A DNA stretch of 64,000 nucleotides from Cordilura impudica (GCA_963682025.1 OY821520.1:185981758-186045757); one strand, 5' to 3'. Numbered from the stretch's first letter, positions 21,416 through 33,787 are shown. The notes: generated by a model not told the origin, from the letters alone. A program made the numbers and translations.

Positions 21416-21839
21416 AAAAAAATGATTTGTATATTATTTGACAGTTAAATTATTTAGGAATTTATTTTTGAAGTCTTCCTTATGTATAAAATAAAAAACT
21501 TATTTATTATTAGATATGTTACGAGTGTTATAGTATCTCTGAAGATATTTCTTTAAAATTGTCTTCAACCACCAAAACGGTGCAACAATCTTGAATTCGA
21601 ATAATTGAAGTAGGATAATAAGCAGCGTTGATTTTGTATGTCCATATGAGTAGTTAAATTATTCTATTTTCGGTTTAAAATCAATATTCGAATATTCGTT
21701 TTTCGGTAGAAATCCGAATACATTATTCGGTGAAATCTCTACCTTTTATTGTTAAAAGTAAATTTAGTGTTGTGTTTTTTTCGGAAACAGGTTGCTTATT
21801 TATGAGATCAATTTAAAAAATATTATATCGAGAAAAATT

Positions 21840-22480
21840 TTATTTTCTATTTTCTATATTTCTATAACTTTATTCTTCCGATATACTGTTATTACTGCTA
21901 GGGAAGAAAACCTTTCCTCGCACATGGTATTACGAAGATATGTTTTAGTTTTTCTTAACGGGGAAAAGCTTCTTCCTGCGGAAGCTGTTGTGACAGGAAT
22001 GACAGTTAAAATTTTTAACAAAATAAATATATTTGGAAAAAGATTCCATTTTTCATTCTTCTATTTTTCATTCTTCGTTATTCTTATAAAACTCAATCCA
22101 GAGAGATAAAATAATTTGATGTAGCTCGTTCCAATCACTTTTGTAAAAATTTATGAGATCTTCAATATTATTGCATGCGAAGTTTATAACGTTGTATATA
22201 GATTTTATAACATTTTCCTGACATGCAAATCTATCTTTTAGACTAGAAATTATTTTTTCTAAATATGGCACTGTAGTATTCCTTTGGACTCTCTGTTTTT
22301 ATATTTGAGCAACACTTTTGCGTTCTTACTCTTCTGGGAAGTTCACGGCTGATTCCAATCTAATTAGCCATTGTAGAGAACTCTTGACATAACTTTTCAT
22401 ATTCGTTGTTCACATCTAGGCGTATTGAATTTCGTCGATTTATAACTAAATTAATTTGGTATGAGGTTTCACGGTATCTA
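21840..22480 (-). pseudogene. hAT transposase C-terminal remnant
   Basis: On the minus strand: NNEYEKLCQEFSTMANRIG-like sequence followed by ISRELPRRVRTQKCC (22420-22300), then FACQENVIKSIYNVIN (about 22210), WIEFYKNNEE (22085), and the dimerisation domain TVIPVTTASAGRSFSPLRK plus TYLRNTMCEERFSSLAV (22015-21880). The last block is the classic hAT C-terminal dimerisation motif. At least two frameshifts or stops separate the pieces. The N-terminal BED finger and catalytic region are not seen; the neighbouring long-TIR element may have displaced them. Confidence 0.82.
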
Positions 22481-22605
22481 AATTTAAGTAACATGTAAAA
22501 CAAAGTTGCAAATTGCCACATTTAAGAAGAACTCAAATTTAGATATACGGTTATGTAAACACCGTCAAATATGACAACATAAAAAACAATATATACTAAT
22601 AGTCC

Positions 22606-24390
22606 AGTAACTTTATACATCACAGCATGCATCAAATCCGGTAGTTCTGATTTGTGGCGGACTTGTTTATGATGTTGGCCTAATGAATAATCCAAGTTTG
22701 TGACCTCAAGCGCCGAACGGAACTTATTCAAAAATCGAAAAACCAAACAAAATCTTTTTTTTTTTTAAATTTTGGCGATTGTAACCGTAAAGGACTAGCT
22801 TTTCTTAGCACGTTTTTAAAGTCGTCTAAATTTGCTACAATATGCTACAATATAATAAGTTTATTTGTAAGGAAATTGAGTAATATTCAAAATCAAAAAA
22901 TTAAATTAATTTAACCCTCTTGGAAGGTCCCGGTTGAGGTTCATCCGTATCTGGATCGCCGTCTTGTGCCCAGAAATCATTTTAAAATTAATGTTTCGAG
23001 CAACAGTTTCAAAGATCAGGGGTAACTGAATTTACATTCTAGAAAAAGTTGTCGAATGATGTGAATTGTGTTGTGTCTACACCTTATATCCTCTCGTAAG
23101 ACTTCAGCAGCTGCTTTTACCCGCGTAGTCTTTCTGCTTGAGGATATGAACTTCTACCTGTGTTTTTAAAACAAACAGTCGTGTGTTTGAAGGGTCTCTC
23201 AACTATCAAAATGTCCTCCCCATACTTTGCATGAGTTCATCTAGAGAGAACTTACCTGACGATTTCCCCTGAACTTTCCTGTTGGTGGTGCCTGGTAGAG
23301 CTTTGTTTGGCAAAACCGATGATATCTGGCATCAAGGGCTACCAAATCTGTGTTCTCAGACATACTCTCTTTTATTTTAAGAGCCCATTCATCACCACGT
23401 TTCTTAGCTGCTTTCAAGCTTGTTGCACTGAGAGACAACTTTTCCGCAGTAATGATATTCTTCCCTTTTACTGGCTTCTTCTTCCTTTCTGCCACAAGGA
23501 ACTCTTCAGTTATTTTGTCTCCACATAGACAACAGTGTTCTCTGAAATTAAACTGCTCAGAGACTGATCTCGTGGCCCTTGATGGCGCAATATTTGATTT
23601 TCCACTGCTCACAGCTGCCTTGATCAACTTCGGATTGTTGTACTTTATCTGACAAGCACTGTGCACGTATATCTCATTTACACCCTTCAATAAACGTTGA
23701 TTTTCTATGTTCTTAAGGGAAATACACAACGCAAGAAGGGCTTTGACACCTTCTTCCTTCACTAGGCGCAATTGACCTTCACTGAAAGTTTCCTTACATA
23801 TAAAACACGAACTCACTCTGGGAGTGGGATCAGACATTCTGTAGATTTTGAGTTCAAACGGCACTCACGTTATGGGCTGCAGGCCAGTAAACAACTGAAA
23901 TGAAAAAAAAAATTAGGGAAGGTTAAAAACGTGCTACAGGTGGGTCGCATCCGTGACTTCACACGAGCAATACTACCACACTCCGTCGGAGGTAATTGGA
24001 ATTTCATCTCGCTAGAGTTATTCGAGTGACGTCTAAAATATTGCAAAAAAAATACGAAGTTCGAAAAAATGATAAACTTTGATGGGCTTAATCTGGGAAA
24101 CTATTGGGTCTATAGAGACAGTTCTAATATCATATTGTAGCAAATTTAATCTACTTTAAAAACGTCAATTTTTTTTTTCAAAAACTGGTCCTTTAGGGTT
24201 ATAATCGCCAAAATTTGAAAAAAAAAACGGTTTTTTCGATTTTTGACACATTCGCGTTAGGCGCTCGAGGTCACAAACTTGTATTAGTCATTAGGCCAAC
24301 ATCATAAACAAGTCTGCAAGAAATCAGAACTGCAGGATTTGACGCATACTACCCCATACCTACTTTTAGGCAACAAAGTTACAAAGTTAC
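22606..24390. mobile_element. Long-TIR DNA transposon with a Cys/His-module gene
   Basis: The left arm (about 22606-22855) is the inverted complement of the right arm (about 24125-24390), roughly 245 bp each. Shared blocks include TGTTTATGATGTTGGCCTAA / TTAGGCCAACATCATAAACA, TTTGTGACCTC, AATTTTGGCGATTGTAACC and TTTGCTACAATAT. Inside lies a spliced gene on the minus strand (22901-23864). No transposase signature is recognised, so this is either a non-autonomous derivative or an element with an unfamiliar transposase. Terminal bases and target duplication are not resolved. Confidence 0.8.
22901..23864 (-). CDS. Transposon-borne protein with repeated Cys/His modules, spliced
   Basis: Exon 1 is 23864 (or the next Met at 23834) down to 23256. 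It has two similar modules: CFICKETFSEG...VHSACQIKYNNPK, and CCLCGDKI...DLVALDARYHRFCQTK, each with a CxxC pair and a distal H/C pair, probably zinc-binding. It ends at a consensus donor (CAG then GTAAGT). A 102-bp intron (23154-23255) ends in AG, and exon 2 opens in the same phase with KFISSSRKTTRVKAAAEVL. A separate stretch NDFWAQDGDPDTDEPQPGP then SKRVKLI and stop (22901-22985) looks like the last coding exon. Similar modules recur in uncharacterised animal proteins I associate with transposons (recalled, not searched). Function unknown; the central part of the gene seems to be missing, so it is probably an internally deleted copy. Confidence 0.6.
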
Positions 24391-24649
24391 AAAACTTCTT
24401 TCCATAAAAACTATAACCATCGTGAAAAATCGTGTTAAGTATATTTTTAACGACAGTCAAAAGAGAAGGCAATGTGTTTTTTTATCATTTTTTGCGTTGG
24501 TAATTACCAATTTAGTTAAACGATACAAATATAATTATAAGAGAGTTGAAGTTTCTGAAAACGAAATTTTTATTTATTTAAACTCAATTTTAATGAGTTA
24601 ATAAATTCGAAGATAAAATAATCTAACCAATAAAAACAAAGTTTTTATT
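24391..24649. other. AT-rich spacer
   Basis: No gene recognised. The end (AAAACAAAGTTTTTATTAAA at about 24635) matches sequence at about 51980 and so belongs to the family C repeat that follows. Confidence 0.4.
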
Positions 24650-25150
24650 AAAACTCTTTCTTTCGTATGCATATGAGTTTTGAATCTCTCCGTGACTGTG
24701 CGTGACTATTTTAAAATTAATCTATGGTCACAACAAGTCAATGAACCAAGTTTCAGATTGATTGGATGAGGGGAAATGGGGTTTAAATTACTCCCTGACT
24801 GTGCGTGACTATACGTGACAGTGCTTGACTATGTCAAAGTTAATCTTTTTTTCACAGCAAGTGTATGGACAATTTTTCAGATCGATCGAATGAGGGGAAA
24901 TGAGGGAATTTAATCTTTTTCACAGCAAGTCTATCGACCAAGTTTCAGATCGATCGGATAAAATGAAATGGGTTTTAAATCATTCTGTGACTGCGCGTGA
25001 CTATGCGTGGCTGTGCGTGACTAAGTCAAAGTTAATCTTTTTTTCACAGCAAGTGTATGGATCAAGTTTTAGATGGATCGGATAAGGGAAAATGACATGT
25101 AGATCACTCCGTGAATGTGAGTGACTATGCGTGACTGCCCCAAAATTTTG
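24650..25150 (+). repeat. Family C repeat with about 110-bp tandem units
   Basis: Four diverged units, each containing a variant of CTCCGTGACTGTGCGTGACT, GTTAATCTTTTT-TCACAGCAAG, and TTTCAGATCGATCGGATAAG. A related two-unit version is at 51955-52365, where it ends with (GACA)n and a CATTACAGTATCGAAGG terminus. Confidence 0.75.
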
Positions 25151-25435
25151 GGTAAAGGTATTTGTAAATCATTTTGAATGCGAAAAATACTTATCATATA
25201 TGGATTTATTTTTTTTTTTAATTTTAGAATAATATGCATACATATGTACATATGTATTCACATTAGGGGTGAAATGAAATCGACCCTAGCATCACGTGAT
25301 GGAAAATACTGTACTTATAATGAAATCATTCAACAAATTAATTCATAATTCATTTCCGCTCTTGAAATATGTTTGACAAAATGTGTCAAAAGTATTTCTC
25401 ATTTTTCCAATTTTTGATGCCTATTTAGACACAAA

Positions 25436-26640
25436 TTAAAGGTGTGTGAGGCGCAATGGATGCAAATAGCGCTTGCATATGTCTGCCTTATTATGGCTTG
25501 AACGCCATTGTGCCGTCCAGACATGTTTTGTGGCATACTCATACCCTTGTCCTCTCAACATATTCAAATCAAGGCCTTGGTTTTTGACTATCTCAAGTAA
25601 AGTTTGTGAAATTTCTTTTTCTGTTGTTCCATTTATTTCGACAAAGTTTAAAAAATATTTCTTAATTTGAATCGAACTTTTGTCTAAAAACCTAAGCACA
25701 GGGTCCACTGATGTCGGTCGTTTCATCAGCTAATATAGAAAAAACAAGTAAGAAAATTATAGTCGGTCTAGACCGATTATACGATACCCTATACCATGCG
25801 TTTAGAGATCCTATCTCTCAGGCCCAACTAACTGGATATAGAAAATAAGCGTAAACCAAATTTGAGTGGGATTTTTATTAATTTTTTCGGCTGCAGATAT
25901 GAAAAAGTTCATATCGGATGCTATATCTATATGGGGACTAGGCCCAAAAATGGACCGATCCTGACCATGTTTGGTAAAGTCTCTTGTATTTTGCAAAAAT
26001 ATATACAAACAAAATTTGAGAAGAATCAGTGCAATATTTTTGTTTTTTGATAGATTTAAGTGAAGATCGGGACGCAGCTCTTTATGGGGCCTATGACTAA
26101 GAGTTGTCCAATAGGGATCATTTTGGGACTACTGATTAATGGATATAATATATACATACAAACCCAATTTGACTTAGATTTGTATGATAATTTGGATCTT
26201 ATGGCAATATATGTTGATTTCATAGGGGTCATTTGTATGTGGGCTAGGTCTTACCATGGACCGATTCTCACCAATTTAAATAGCGTTCATCCCATGGCCG
26301 ATAAAAGATTAAATATCAAATTTCATCAAAATATATTCATATTTGCGACCTGCAGTTTGATTACAAGCTTTACATGGACACACAGACGGACGGACGGACG
26401 GACGGGCATCGTTAAATCGAATCAGATTCTGATTCTGATTCGATCGGTATAATTAAAGATGGGTGTAGGTCAAATATTTTTGGTTGTTACAAACAGCAGC
26501 ACAAAGTCATTATACCCAAACCACATAGTGGTATAGGGTATTAAAACAGCATCGTTTACTTCTTTGGCAATGTTTTTTTGAATTTCTTCCCCAATTATAT
26601 TTATTAGTTCATTTTGTATAAATGGTCGGTTCTTCAACTA
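25436..26640 (-). pseudogene. hAT transposase N-terminal/catalytic remnant, split by family B
   Basis: The minus strand has NRPFIQNELINIIGEEI and QKNIAKEVNDAV at 26630-26550, then a family B copy (25744-26543), then SILADETTD at 25740-25710, and after a frameshift QIKKYFLNFVEINGTTEK, LLEIVKNQGLDLNMLRGQGY and CKRYLHPLRLTHL down to 25436. ADET followed by the LxxxGLDxxxxRGQGYD-like block is typical of the hAT lineage with DUF4371-type proteins. The reading frame is broken in at least two places, and the C-terminal part is absent here. Removing the insert restores the order of the protein. Confidence 0.82.
25744..26543 (+). mobile_element. Full-length family B element inserted in hAT
   Basis: Starts ACAAGTAAGAAAATTATAG with the palindrome (one half slightly changed) at 25757-25780 and GATACCCTATACCATGCG. 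Ends GCATCGTTAAATCGAATCAG, GTTACAAACAGCAGCAC, CACATAGTGGTATAGGGTAT. The (GACG)n run is at 26382-26404. It interrupts the hAT gene between NDAV and SILADETTD, so both junctions are known to within a few bases. Confidence 0.88.
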
Positions 26641-26655
26641 ACGTGATGCTTATTA

Positions 26656-29076
26656 CACTGTGCGACAAATGGGGTCAGTGATCGGGATGGGATGAAACTA
26701 CCGGGGAAAGTTATATCGGTCAGAAAAAAGTTATGCGTGTCCCGGCGTTTCGCTGGGTCTAGGAATCGAGATATATCGCTTTGAACTTAGTAAGTATTGT
26801 ATAGGGAATTTGTCACGTTCTGGGCTTTTTTGTTTGACATAACTCGAGAACTACTAGTCTGATTTTGCTGAAACAAATTTAGAAAAATTAAGAATTACAA
26901 TTTCTTTAATCTGCTCATTTAACATTTCGCTACATTAGCAACAGATTCGCAGTTATAAATAAATGTGTGAAGAAAAAAAATATTTTTTGCCTAAAAAATT
27001 AATTTTTTTTTTTTAATTCATAAAAAATCCAAAACGGAAAAAAGTGTCAAGTCCTATAACGTTCGCATAAAGTCACATAACCTATGAACGAAATGAGACA
27101 TGGATCATGAAAATCGATATATGCGTTTCGCTTTTATTCACAATTAAGTAAAGGTATCTCTTTTTGACAAGAATATTGATTTTATTATTCAATGATTTGG
27201 ATAATATTTATTATATATTATTTATTATTAACACGTTAAATTAAAAATATCAGGTTATTACATAGATCATGCAAATCGACGAACGCATAAATTTATTTTC
27301 GTTTGTTTGCTCCCTTTACTCTCTTTCATGGTGGTTCGCATACTTGTTCAGAGTCTTTATCGGATGAGGATCTGTCTTCATCTGGAAAAAAATGAATTGT
27401 TTTTAATCAGTCAGATCACTTCAATTTTGCGACACTTACCCTTGGAAGAAACTTCCATTGTAAATTCCTCTTCTTCATCTTCATTGTCGAGATCGTACGT
27501 TTTTTGCGACCACCAACAAATTCCAGCCACCAGTGAGTCGAGCCTTTTGCCTTTATATCGCGTTTCCATGGGCATGGGCACTTGATGGAAGCGGTCGCTA
27601 TGCTCATCCGACTCTGAAGCTAGCTGCTTGCTGAAGTAATTGAGATGATGATGCAAGAAGTGAAATTTGAGAGACATGTTCACTTCAATTTCTGGAAGTA
27701 TTCAAACATCTTGGTCACAAGAGCACGGTAATTGTGTGCTCGCTTACTTCCCAAAAAAAATCATATGACTTTCTTTACTGCCCTCCACGTAAGGTAATCA
27801 TTAAAGCGTCTTTAAATTCTTTTGATTTCATGAGCTTCCGTATATCGGGCCCATTCAGAACACCTTCCTTTAATATTGCTTCGCTGATTCGTGGGAAAAT
27901 ATTTTTCAAACGATCAAGAATTTTCGGTTGCTTCACAATGGCCTTGATGAAATCTTTTCCGATTCCCAGTTTGACATGGAGAGGGGGCATGAGGACATTC
28001 TCCATTGCTACGAGTGGATCATTTACGCAATTGTGTCCTTTCTCCGTTGGATCTCGAGCAAGCCGGTCATGCGTTTCGGGTATCCCACAGACACAAGAAA
28101 CACATGTTTTTCGTATAGCCTCCTTGGAAACTTCTTAGCATCGCCACGACTTTCAGATCAGAACTGATCCGCCACATGTGATCAGTGTACCAATTTTATC
28201 CAAAATTATTTTCATTGAATCGTATGTTTCACTCATATGTGTGCTGTAGCCAATGGGAATGCTTGGTTTTTTTATTATATTTATGTAGCAAAACGACTTT
28301 CAGGCTTGATTTCGAAGAATCGATAAACATTCGCCAATCACCTACGACGTAATTAATGGCCATCGCCTCCATCAGTCGTGGTAGTAAACATGTGCACGGA
28401 GTAGATATCATGAAAGAACAAGAAGAGAAATTCAGCGTCTGCGCACATTTATGACCGTTTTTTAGTTTGTTACCGACCGTAATCATAAAAACTAAATAAT
28501 TTTTTGTTTATTACTTTTTTTTTTTCTGAGAATCATAAAAAAGTCATCAACGTTTTTTTCTCTAATGAGAAGCCTTTACTTCAAAATGAGATAGAATAAA
28601 AGCGAAACGCGTCGATTTTCATGATCCATGTCTCATTTTGTGCACAGGTTATGTGACTTTACGCCAAAGATATAAGAATTGACACTTTTTCCCGTTTTGG
28701 ATTTTGCATAATTTTTAAAAATACAAAATTTTAATTTTTTAGGCAAGAAATTATTTTTTTTCTTCATAAATTTATTAATAGCTGCGAAAGTGTTGATTGT
28801 GTCGAGAAACGGTGTAGAAGTAGATTAAAGTTATTGCAATTCTTAATTTTTCTAAATTTGTTTCAGCAAAATCGGACTAGTAGTTCTCGAGTTAGGTCAA
28901 ACAAAAGAGCCCAAAACGTGACAAATTCCCCTATACGATACTTACTAAATTCAAATCGATATATCTCGATTCCTAGATGTGACGCAGTGAAACGCCGGGA
29001 CAGGTATAACTTTTTTTGACCGATATAACTTTCCCCGGTGGTTTCATCCCATCCCGATTTTGGCAGTCACACAGAG
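26656..29076. mobile_element. Long-TIR DNA transposon, family E
   Basis: The left arm (26656-27140) and right arm (28600-29076) are inverted complements over about 480 bp. Shared blocks include ATCGGGATGGGATGAAACYA, CCGGGGAAAGTTATATCGGT, TGAAACGCCGGGACA versus its inverse, AGAACTACTAGTCTGATTTT, and CATGAAAATCGAT. The ends are CACTGTGCGAC at left and GTCACACAGAG at right, flanked by TTATTA (26650-26655) and TTATTT (29077-29082), a possible 6-bp target duplication. A minus-strand protein gene fills the middle. The element sits next to the hAT relic. Confidence 0.85.
27326..28490 (-). pseudogene. Uncharacterised transposon protein of family E (spliced, frameshifted)
   Basis: Read downward: NYVVGDWRMFIDSSKSSLKV and VLLHKYNKK (28350-28260), SDLKVVAMLRSFQGGYTK then NMCFLCLWDTRN (about 28160-28080), after a frameshift NVLMPPLHVKLGIGKDFIK and LNGPDIRKLMKSKEFKDAL (28010-27790), NYRALVTKMFEYFQKLKVN (about 27730), MSLKFHFLHHHLNYFSKQL, SDEHSDRFHQ and METRYKGKRLDSLV (27680-27530). 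An acidic tail is interrupted by a 58-bp intron, 27382-27439 (GTAAGT...TTTTCCAG), which joins EVSSK in frame to DEDRSSSDKDSEQVCEPP and a stop at 27326. I recognise this as a recurrent uncharacterised protein of insects and other animals (GDWRxFIDSSKxSLKAVLLHN, LPPLHIKLGLxKNFVKA, HFLHSHLDxFPxNxGxxSDExGERFHQ); no function is known to me, but the TIRs point to transposition. Confidence 0.72.
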
Positions 29077-29082
29077 TTATTT

Positions 29083-31029
29083 ACTAATTAATTGAAATTT
29101 CAAAGTAAACTCTTGTTTAGAATATTATTGTAATCAATTTTCGAAAAAAAACCTCTTTATATTATTTTTTCACCCAAAAAATCTTTTTCGAATTATTTGT
29201 ATATTTTATATATGGTACACGCCCCTATGCGTATACCAAATATAGTTGAGATCTCACTATTTTAAGACCTCAGACCCTTTCCCGATTTAATGGAGTAGGG
29301 TATCGTTAATGTTTTGTTGTCTATTTAGTTTTTAAGTTACACAACGTTTTATGGCATTTGTTAAAAAAAAAAACAAATAAAATCCGATTATTATATTTAT
29401 AGACTTCTGCAACTTCGGAAGTACAAGTTTAAAATTTCATAATTCCTCTTCTCCAAAATACCTACATACATATTTATGTAATTGATAAATCAAAGCTGTT
29501 AATCTATTTTGGCTATGTCGTTCAACTTTTCCTATTTTTTTGGAGTAGGAAACTTAAGAAACAAGTCAGTCTACTACTTACTTAATAATTTAATAGCGCA
29601 ACATATGTGAACATATATATAATCTATTATTTTTCTGATTTACCACGATGGTGATGATGATGATCATGATGATAATCCATAAAAACAAAAAAAAAACATA
29701 AAATTAAAATAATAATGCATTCAAAAATATGAATACGATTAAATAATTTACCACAACAAAAGTATTTATTATTAATTTTTTATGTTTTTTTTTTGTTATG
29801 GATTTTAAATGGAAATTGCAAATGAAGATTTATTTTCTTTTGTACTTATACGAGTATTTTCCTTTCTACTGTGTGTCTATCAACCAAACCCAAATGGAAA
29901 CACACAATAAAGTAATGAATTAAAAAATAAACTATATAAAAAAAGTAAACATCTCTATGCGACTATGACTCGGATTCATTGTTTGTATTTATGTGCAGTT
30001 TGTGTTCGTAGTTTTGGGTTTAACGCATACTGGTTTATGGATCAGGTTTAGCTTTGAAATGGTCTTTTGCGTGCTTTTAAACGAACAAGCTAAAGTGAAG
30101 TGACTCTTCGGCATAAAATTCACATTTTGCTTCTAACAAACTAAAAACACAACAGTTACATATGTTTTTTTTTTTCCAAACATTTACACGTATAACTTAT
30201 TTGACGGCTTGCATGATAGTTGCAACTGAAGCGACGGTGTCTTTCCAATAAAAAATTATATAAAAATATTTTTTTGTAACCATTTTGTGTTATTCAGTAT
30301 AATATAATAACGGCTTTTTATTTGTCATTAATCAATTATATCTATTAACATATGTGTGACAATGAGTTTTCATTATTTGTGTTACAAGATTCAATTTACC
30401 ATAAATTTCATATTAATCTCTATTTCTGTGTGTTTGTGTAAGTTTAGATTGATGATCTAGGTATTTTATTGCCCTGGAAATATAAGCTTGATAATGATGA
30501 TATATGCACAGAGGGAAAAATCCATTTGCTGCTTACAATTTATTGAGTTAACAATTCACAGCCAAATTTATGGCATTTTTACCATTAGGACTACACACGT
30601 AAGCTTTGTGCATTGCCTTTGCCATAACCATAATCTTGTAGACCGATAAGCCTACATTGGCCTTCTTCGGTTCGCCCGGAATATCTCATATTGTAATAAT
30701 CAGCGTTTTTGAATTGTTTTGGTACAACTGGACTGCTGCTCTGTTGGTCTTCCTCTTCCCAACTTGGTAAAGATATTAGTTTGATCTGTAGCTTTTTCAG
30801 ATATCAGTCATACGCCATTTCGACTCTTTATTAGCTAGATAAATGAATTTTTTCTAGATTGAGAACTTTATCTTATAAAAATTGCTGCGAATTAATTAAT
30901 TTGATAAAAATCAAATTGTTACCTGAATATTTATTTTTAACAAGTTACTAAACTATTGCTATTATTCCACGTATTGAAAATATTCTATAGCAGAATTTCA
31001 AAGTTAGTAATATTCCTAAATTAATTGCG
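29083..31029. other. Gene-free region, possibly host intergenic/regulatory DNA
   Basis: About 1.95 kb with few recognisable repeats. It contains a GATGATGATGATCATGATGATAA stretch near 29650-29671, many homopolymers and the conserved-looking block GACCGATAAGCCTACATTGG (about 30640). It is among the least repetitive non-coding parts of the window, but no gene or promoter can be supported. Confidence 0.4.
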
Positions 31030-31490
31030 ATGCTTGTTACAGATTATCTCTCATATCAACTGAAGTCGTCGTTATCTTCATTCCAACATGGTGTTCTGAA
31101 TTATAGATCAATAGTTAATAATCTTCTAGAATTTTGCGATTCTTTTTTTCAAGGGTTTTGTCCATGAGGATCAGATGGATGTGATATATACTGATTTTGA
31201 TAGAATGGTTTATAATATTTAACATTTTAAACTAAGACTCATTGGCATAACTGAATCTATTATTTTGTGTATTGAACTTATAGTTATTTTTTGCAGTAAT
31301 GAATCTAATGTTGTAAATATTTCCCCCAGCCAGTCATTTGAGTCGTTACAGTTTTTTCTATTATTAAATGATCTTCCAACTGTAATTTTGATAAGTTTCA
31401 ACGACACAAATGGTCGTAATATTCTGCAATTTAACTTGATGGAACTTAATCTTAGAATGTAAGCGTATGATTTTTTACAGAAAGGCGGTA
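31030..31490 (+). pseudogene. Jockey-type LINE reverse transcriptase remnant
   Basis: On the plus strand, across several frameshifts: VTDYLSYQLKSSLSSFQHG (31040-31090), NNLLEFCDS, then DVIYTDFDRMVYNI (about 31175-31220, the region where live elements have the first catalytic Asp of YTDFSKAFD), and FFLLLNDLPTVILISF (about 31350-31400; live elements have LFxNDLPxxI before YADD). Order and strand match RT blocks 1-4 of jockey-type LINEs. Very eroded. Confidence 0.65.
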
Positions 31491-31505
31491 TTTTTCTATA
31501 ATTAT

Positions 31506-32105
31506 TTGGGCAATTCACAACGGGTGTTGTATGTTGTATTTTGTATTAAAATACACAATACAATCATTTGTTGTGAACAGTCAGTTTTATTTTTATAATG
31601 TAAAACGTTTGCTTTAGTAATTATCGACCCAACGAGGAAAGGTCGCTTCGTTACTTCTGTTATTTCGTACAAGAGAAAGCAACTGTCGGTATTTGCTTTT
31701 TGGTCATAAGATATACCCTGGCGTTTTAGTTTTAAATTAGAATACAAAAAAAAAGTTAAAATGTTTTGGCTGAGACTGAAAGAGAAAATACATACTAAAA
31801 ATATAAACATTAATTTTTATATAAATAAACTTTTCGTTATTTGCATTATTTGTCATTTTATATTTTATAATTATTTATGTTGTTAAAATTGTATGTATTT
31901 GTTTTTTCTTTTTCATAAAAGCTGGCATTCACTTGGGACTGATATGTTATGATTCAATATACAACATTTACCATACATAGCAAATGAAGTTGTATCGCTG
32001 TGTCAGATTTTTCAATGAAAATTACCAATAACAATTTTACACTATTGTAAAGCAATACACGATACAACAGATACAACGATACAACACCTGTTGTGAATTG
32101 CCCAA
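31506..32105. mobile_element. TIR MITE 'TTGGGCAATTCACAAC', copy 2 (600 bp)
   Basis: Same ends as the copy at 3264: TTGGGCAATTCACAACGGGT at left and GTTGTGAATTGCCCAA at right, with homologous interior throughout. No coding sequence. Confidence 0.87.
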
Positions 32106-32782
32106 CTGTGTTAATGGAACTGTAGTTGAGGATGGCGTTTAAACATTTCTAGATCTTAGTAAAAGTATAACATATTTTATTTACATTTGGTTTAAATCTG
32201 TTTTTGGAACACATAAGTAACCTCAATATATATAGGCTTGATTAGACCATTTCTGGACCTAGTCCCAATATAATAAACTTTTTATCGAGTGTAATTCTTA
32301 TATTGAGGTTCCAGAAATACATTGATATGTATGATGTATTTAAGTAAAATATGTACTAATAAGTCGTAAGCTATATTTATGTGAATATCGGGAGTCTAAT
32401 TTATGTGGAGATTGTGACTAAAATTGGTCATACACTCTTCATTTTTACACCCTATGCCACTATGTGGTCAGGGTATAATGCGTTTGTGCTTATGTTTGTC
32501 ATTACCAAAAATATTTGACCTAGACCCATCTTTTGTTATTCCGAGCAATTCAGAATTACTTTATGAGTCGATTAGTGATGTTCATCTGTCTGTGTATTCA
32601 TATAAATCTTATAATCAAACTACAGGTCAGAAATAGGAATATATTTGGATGATATTTGATAATATAAGTTTTAATCAGCCATAGTTATGGTCAGAATCTA
32701 TCCATTTTCGACCTAGTCCCCATATAAATATAGCATCCGATATCAACTTCTTCATATCTGCAGGCACAAAAAGTAATAATAT

Positions 32783-33787
32783 ACCATATATGCCCACGTC
32801 CTATGCACTCAATGCACATTTGTTTTTGTAAAAGCACTTAGGCATAAGCAGTGTATTCTAATACACAGACACAGCACTCAGCAGCAAGCATTACAAAATA
32901 CAGGAACAATTTTGTCTTTTTTGTTTTTTGTTCTTTTTTCTTGCTTATACTTGCTTATGCTTTGTTGGTACATATTAGTGACCGAGATATTCAATGTACC
33001 TACATTGTGTTGTTGTCTAACGTATAGTTTCCCTGTAGGAAATGTGAATCAGTACTGATTCACTATTGACACTGTCACCACTATTAGTGACTTATTATAC
33101 CCCCGACAATGCTTTTTTACTATAGATATTTAACATTTGCGTGTCATTGGAAATCTACTACTGACGCTGGTACTATTGAGTAGGTAGTTCTTTTGGGACC
33201 ATATGTAGACATTGTCACCAGAGATCCACTAGTGCATTTTAGTTAATCTAGTCTACACTTTTGATACTTTTAACTAGATTTCCGCACTAAAAATTTTGGG
33301 AGGGTTACAAGCTCAAACAGGTGTATTTATTTTTATAAAGTTAGAAGCTTTATTCGAAAAAAAAAATTGTATTATTTTCTTTATGTTTTATCCGATGATT
33401 CGTTGTTATACGCTTATTTATAAATTTATTTACCTTAAATGAAACAATTAAAAATCAAGAAGAAGCACAGCTTTGCAGCTGTCAAAAAAATTCACTATCT
33501 ATCAAAGTCAAAGCAAAAAGTGTAGACAAAAGTGGTGACTTGGGGACAATACATCCCAGGTTTCCTACAGGGTTGCAGCTGTGAATTAAAAAGCATTTGG
33601 AAAAATCAGTGTAAGTCTTAAGTTTTAAATTCAAATTATTACTTTACAAACTGAGCACATGCATTCAGACGTGAACTGTGAAATTTGTTTTTTTCACTTA
33701 TAACTTTAAGGCTGAAGCAAAATTGTTTTCTTTATATGTATTAGTGGTTGCACTTTCATAAGAAACTTGTGGGCATCCCTGAACTAC
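32783..33787. mobile_element. About 1-kb insertion in family B, possible TIR element
   Basis: Defined mainly by the break in the host repeat. The ends show a short inverted match (ATGCCCACGT near 32790 and ACTTGTGGGCAT near 33768). No coding region and no clear target duplication. Contains GTAATGAAT-like AT-rich sequence and several CACTATTRGTGAC-type words. Confidence 0.45.

Noticed and set aside
26060..26452. 130-codon ORF as a gene
   Set aside because: Entirely inside a family B repeat; near-identical ORFs occur in other copies on either strand.
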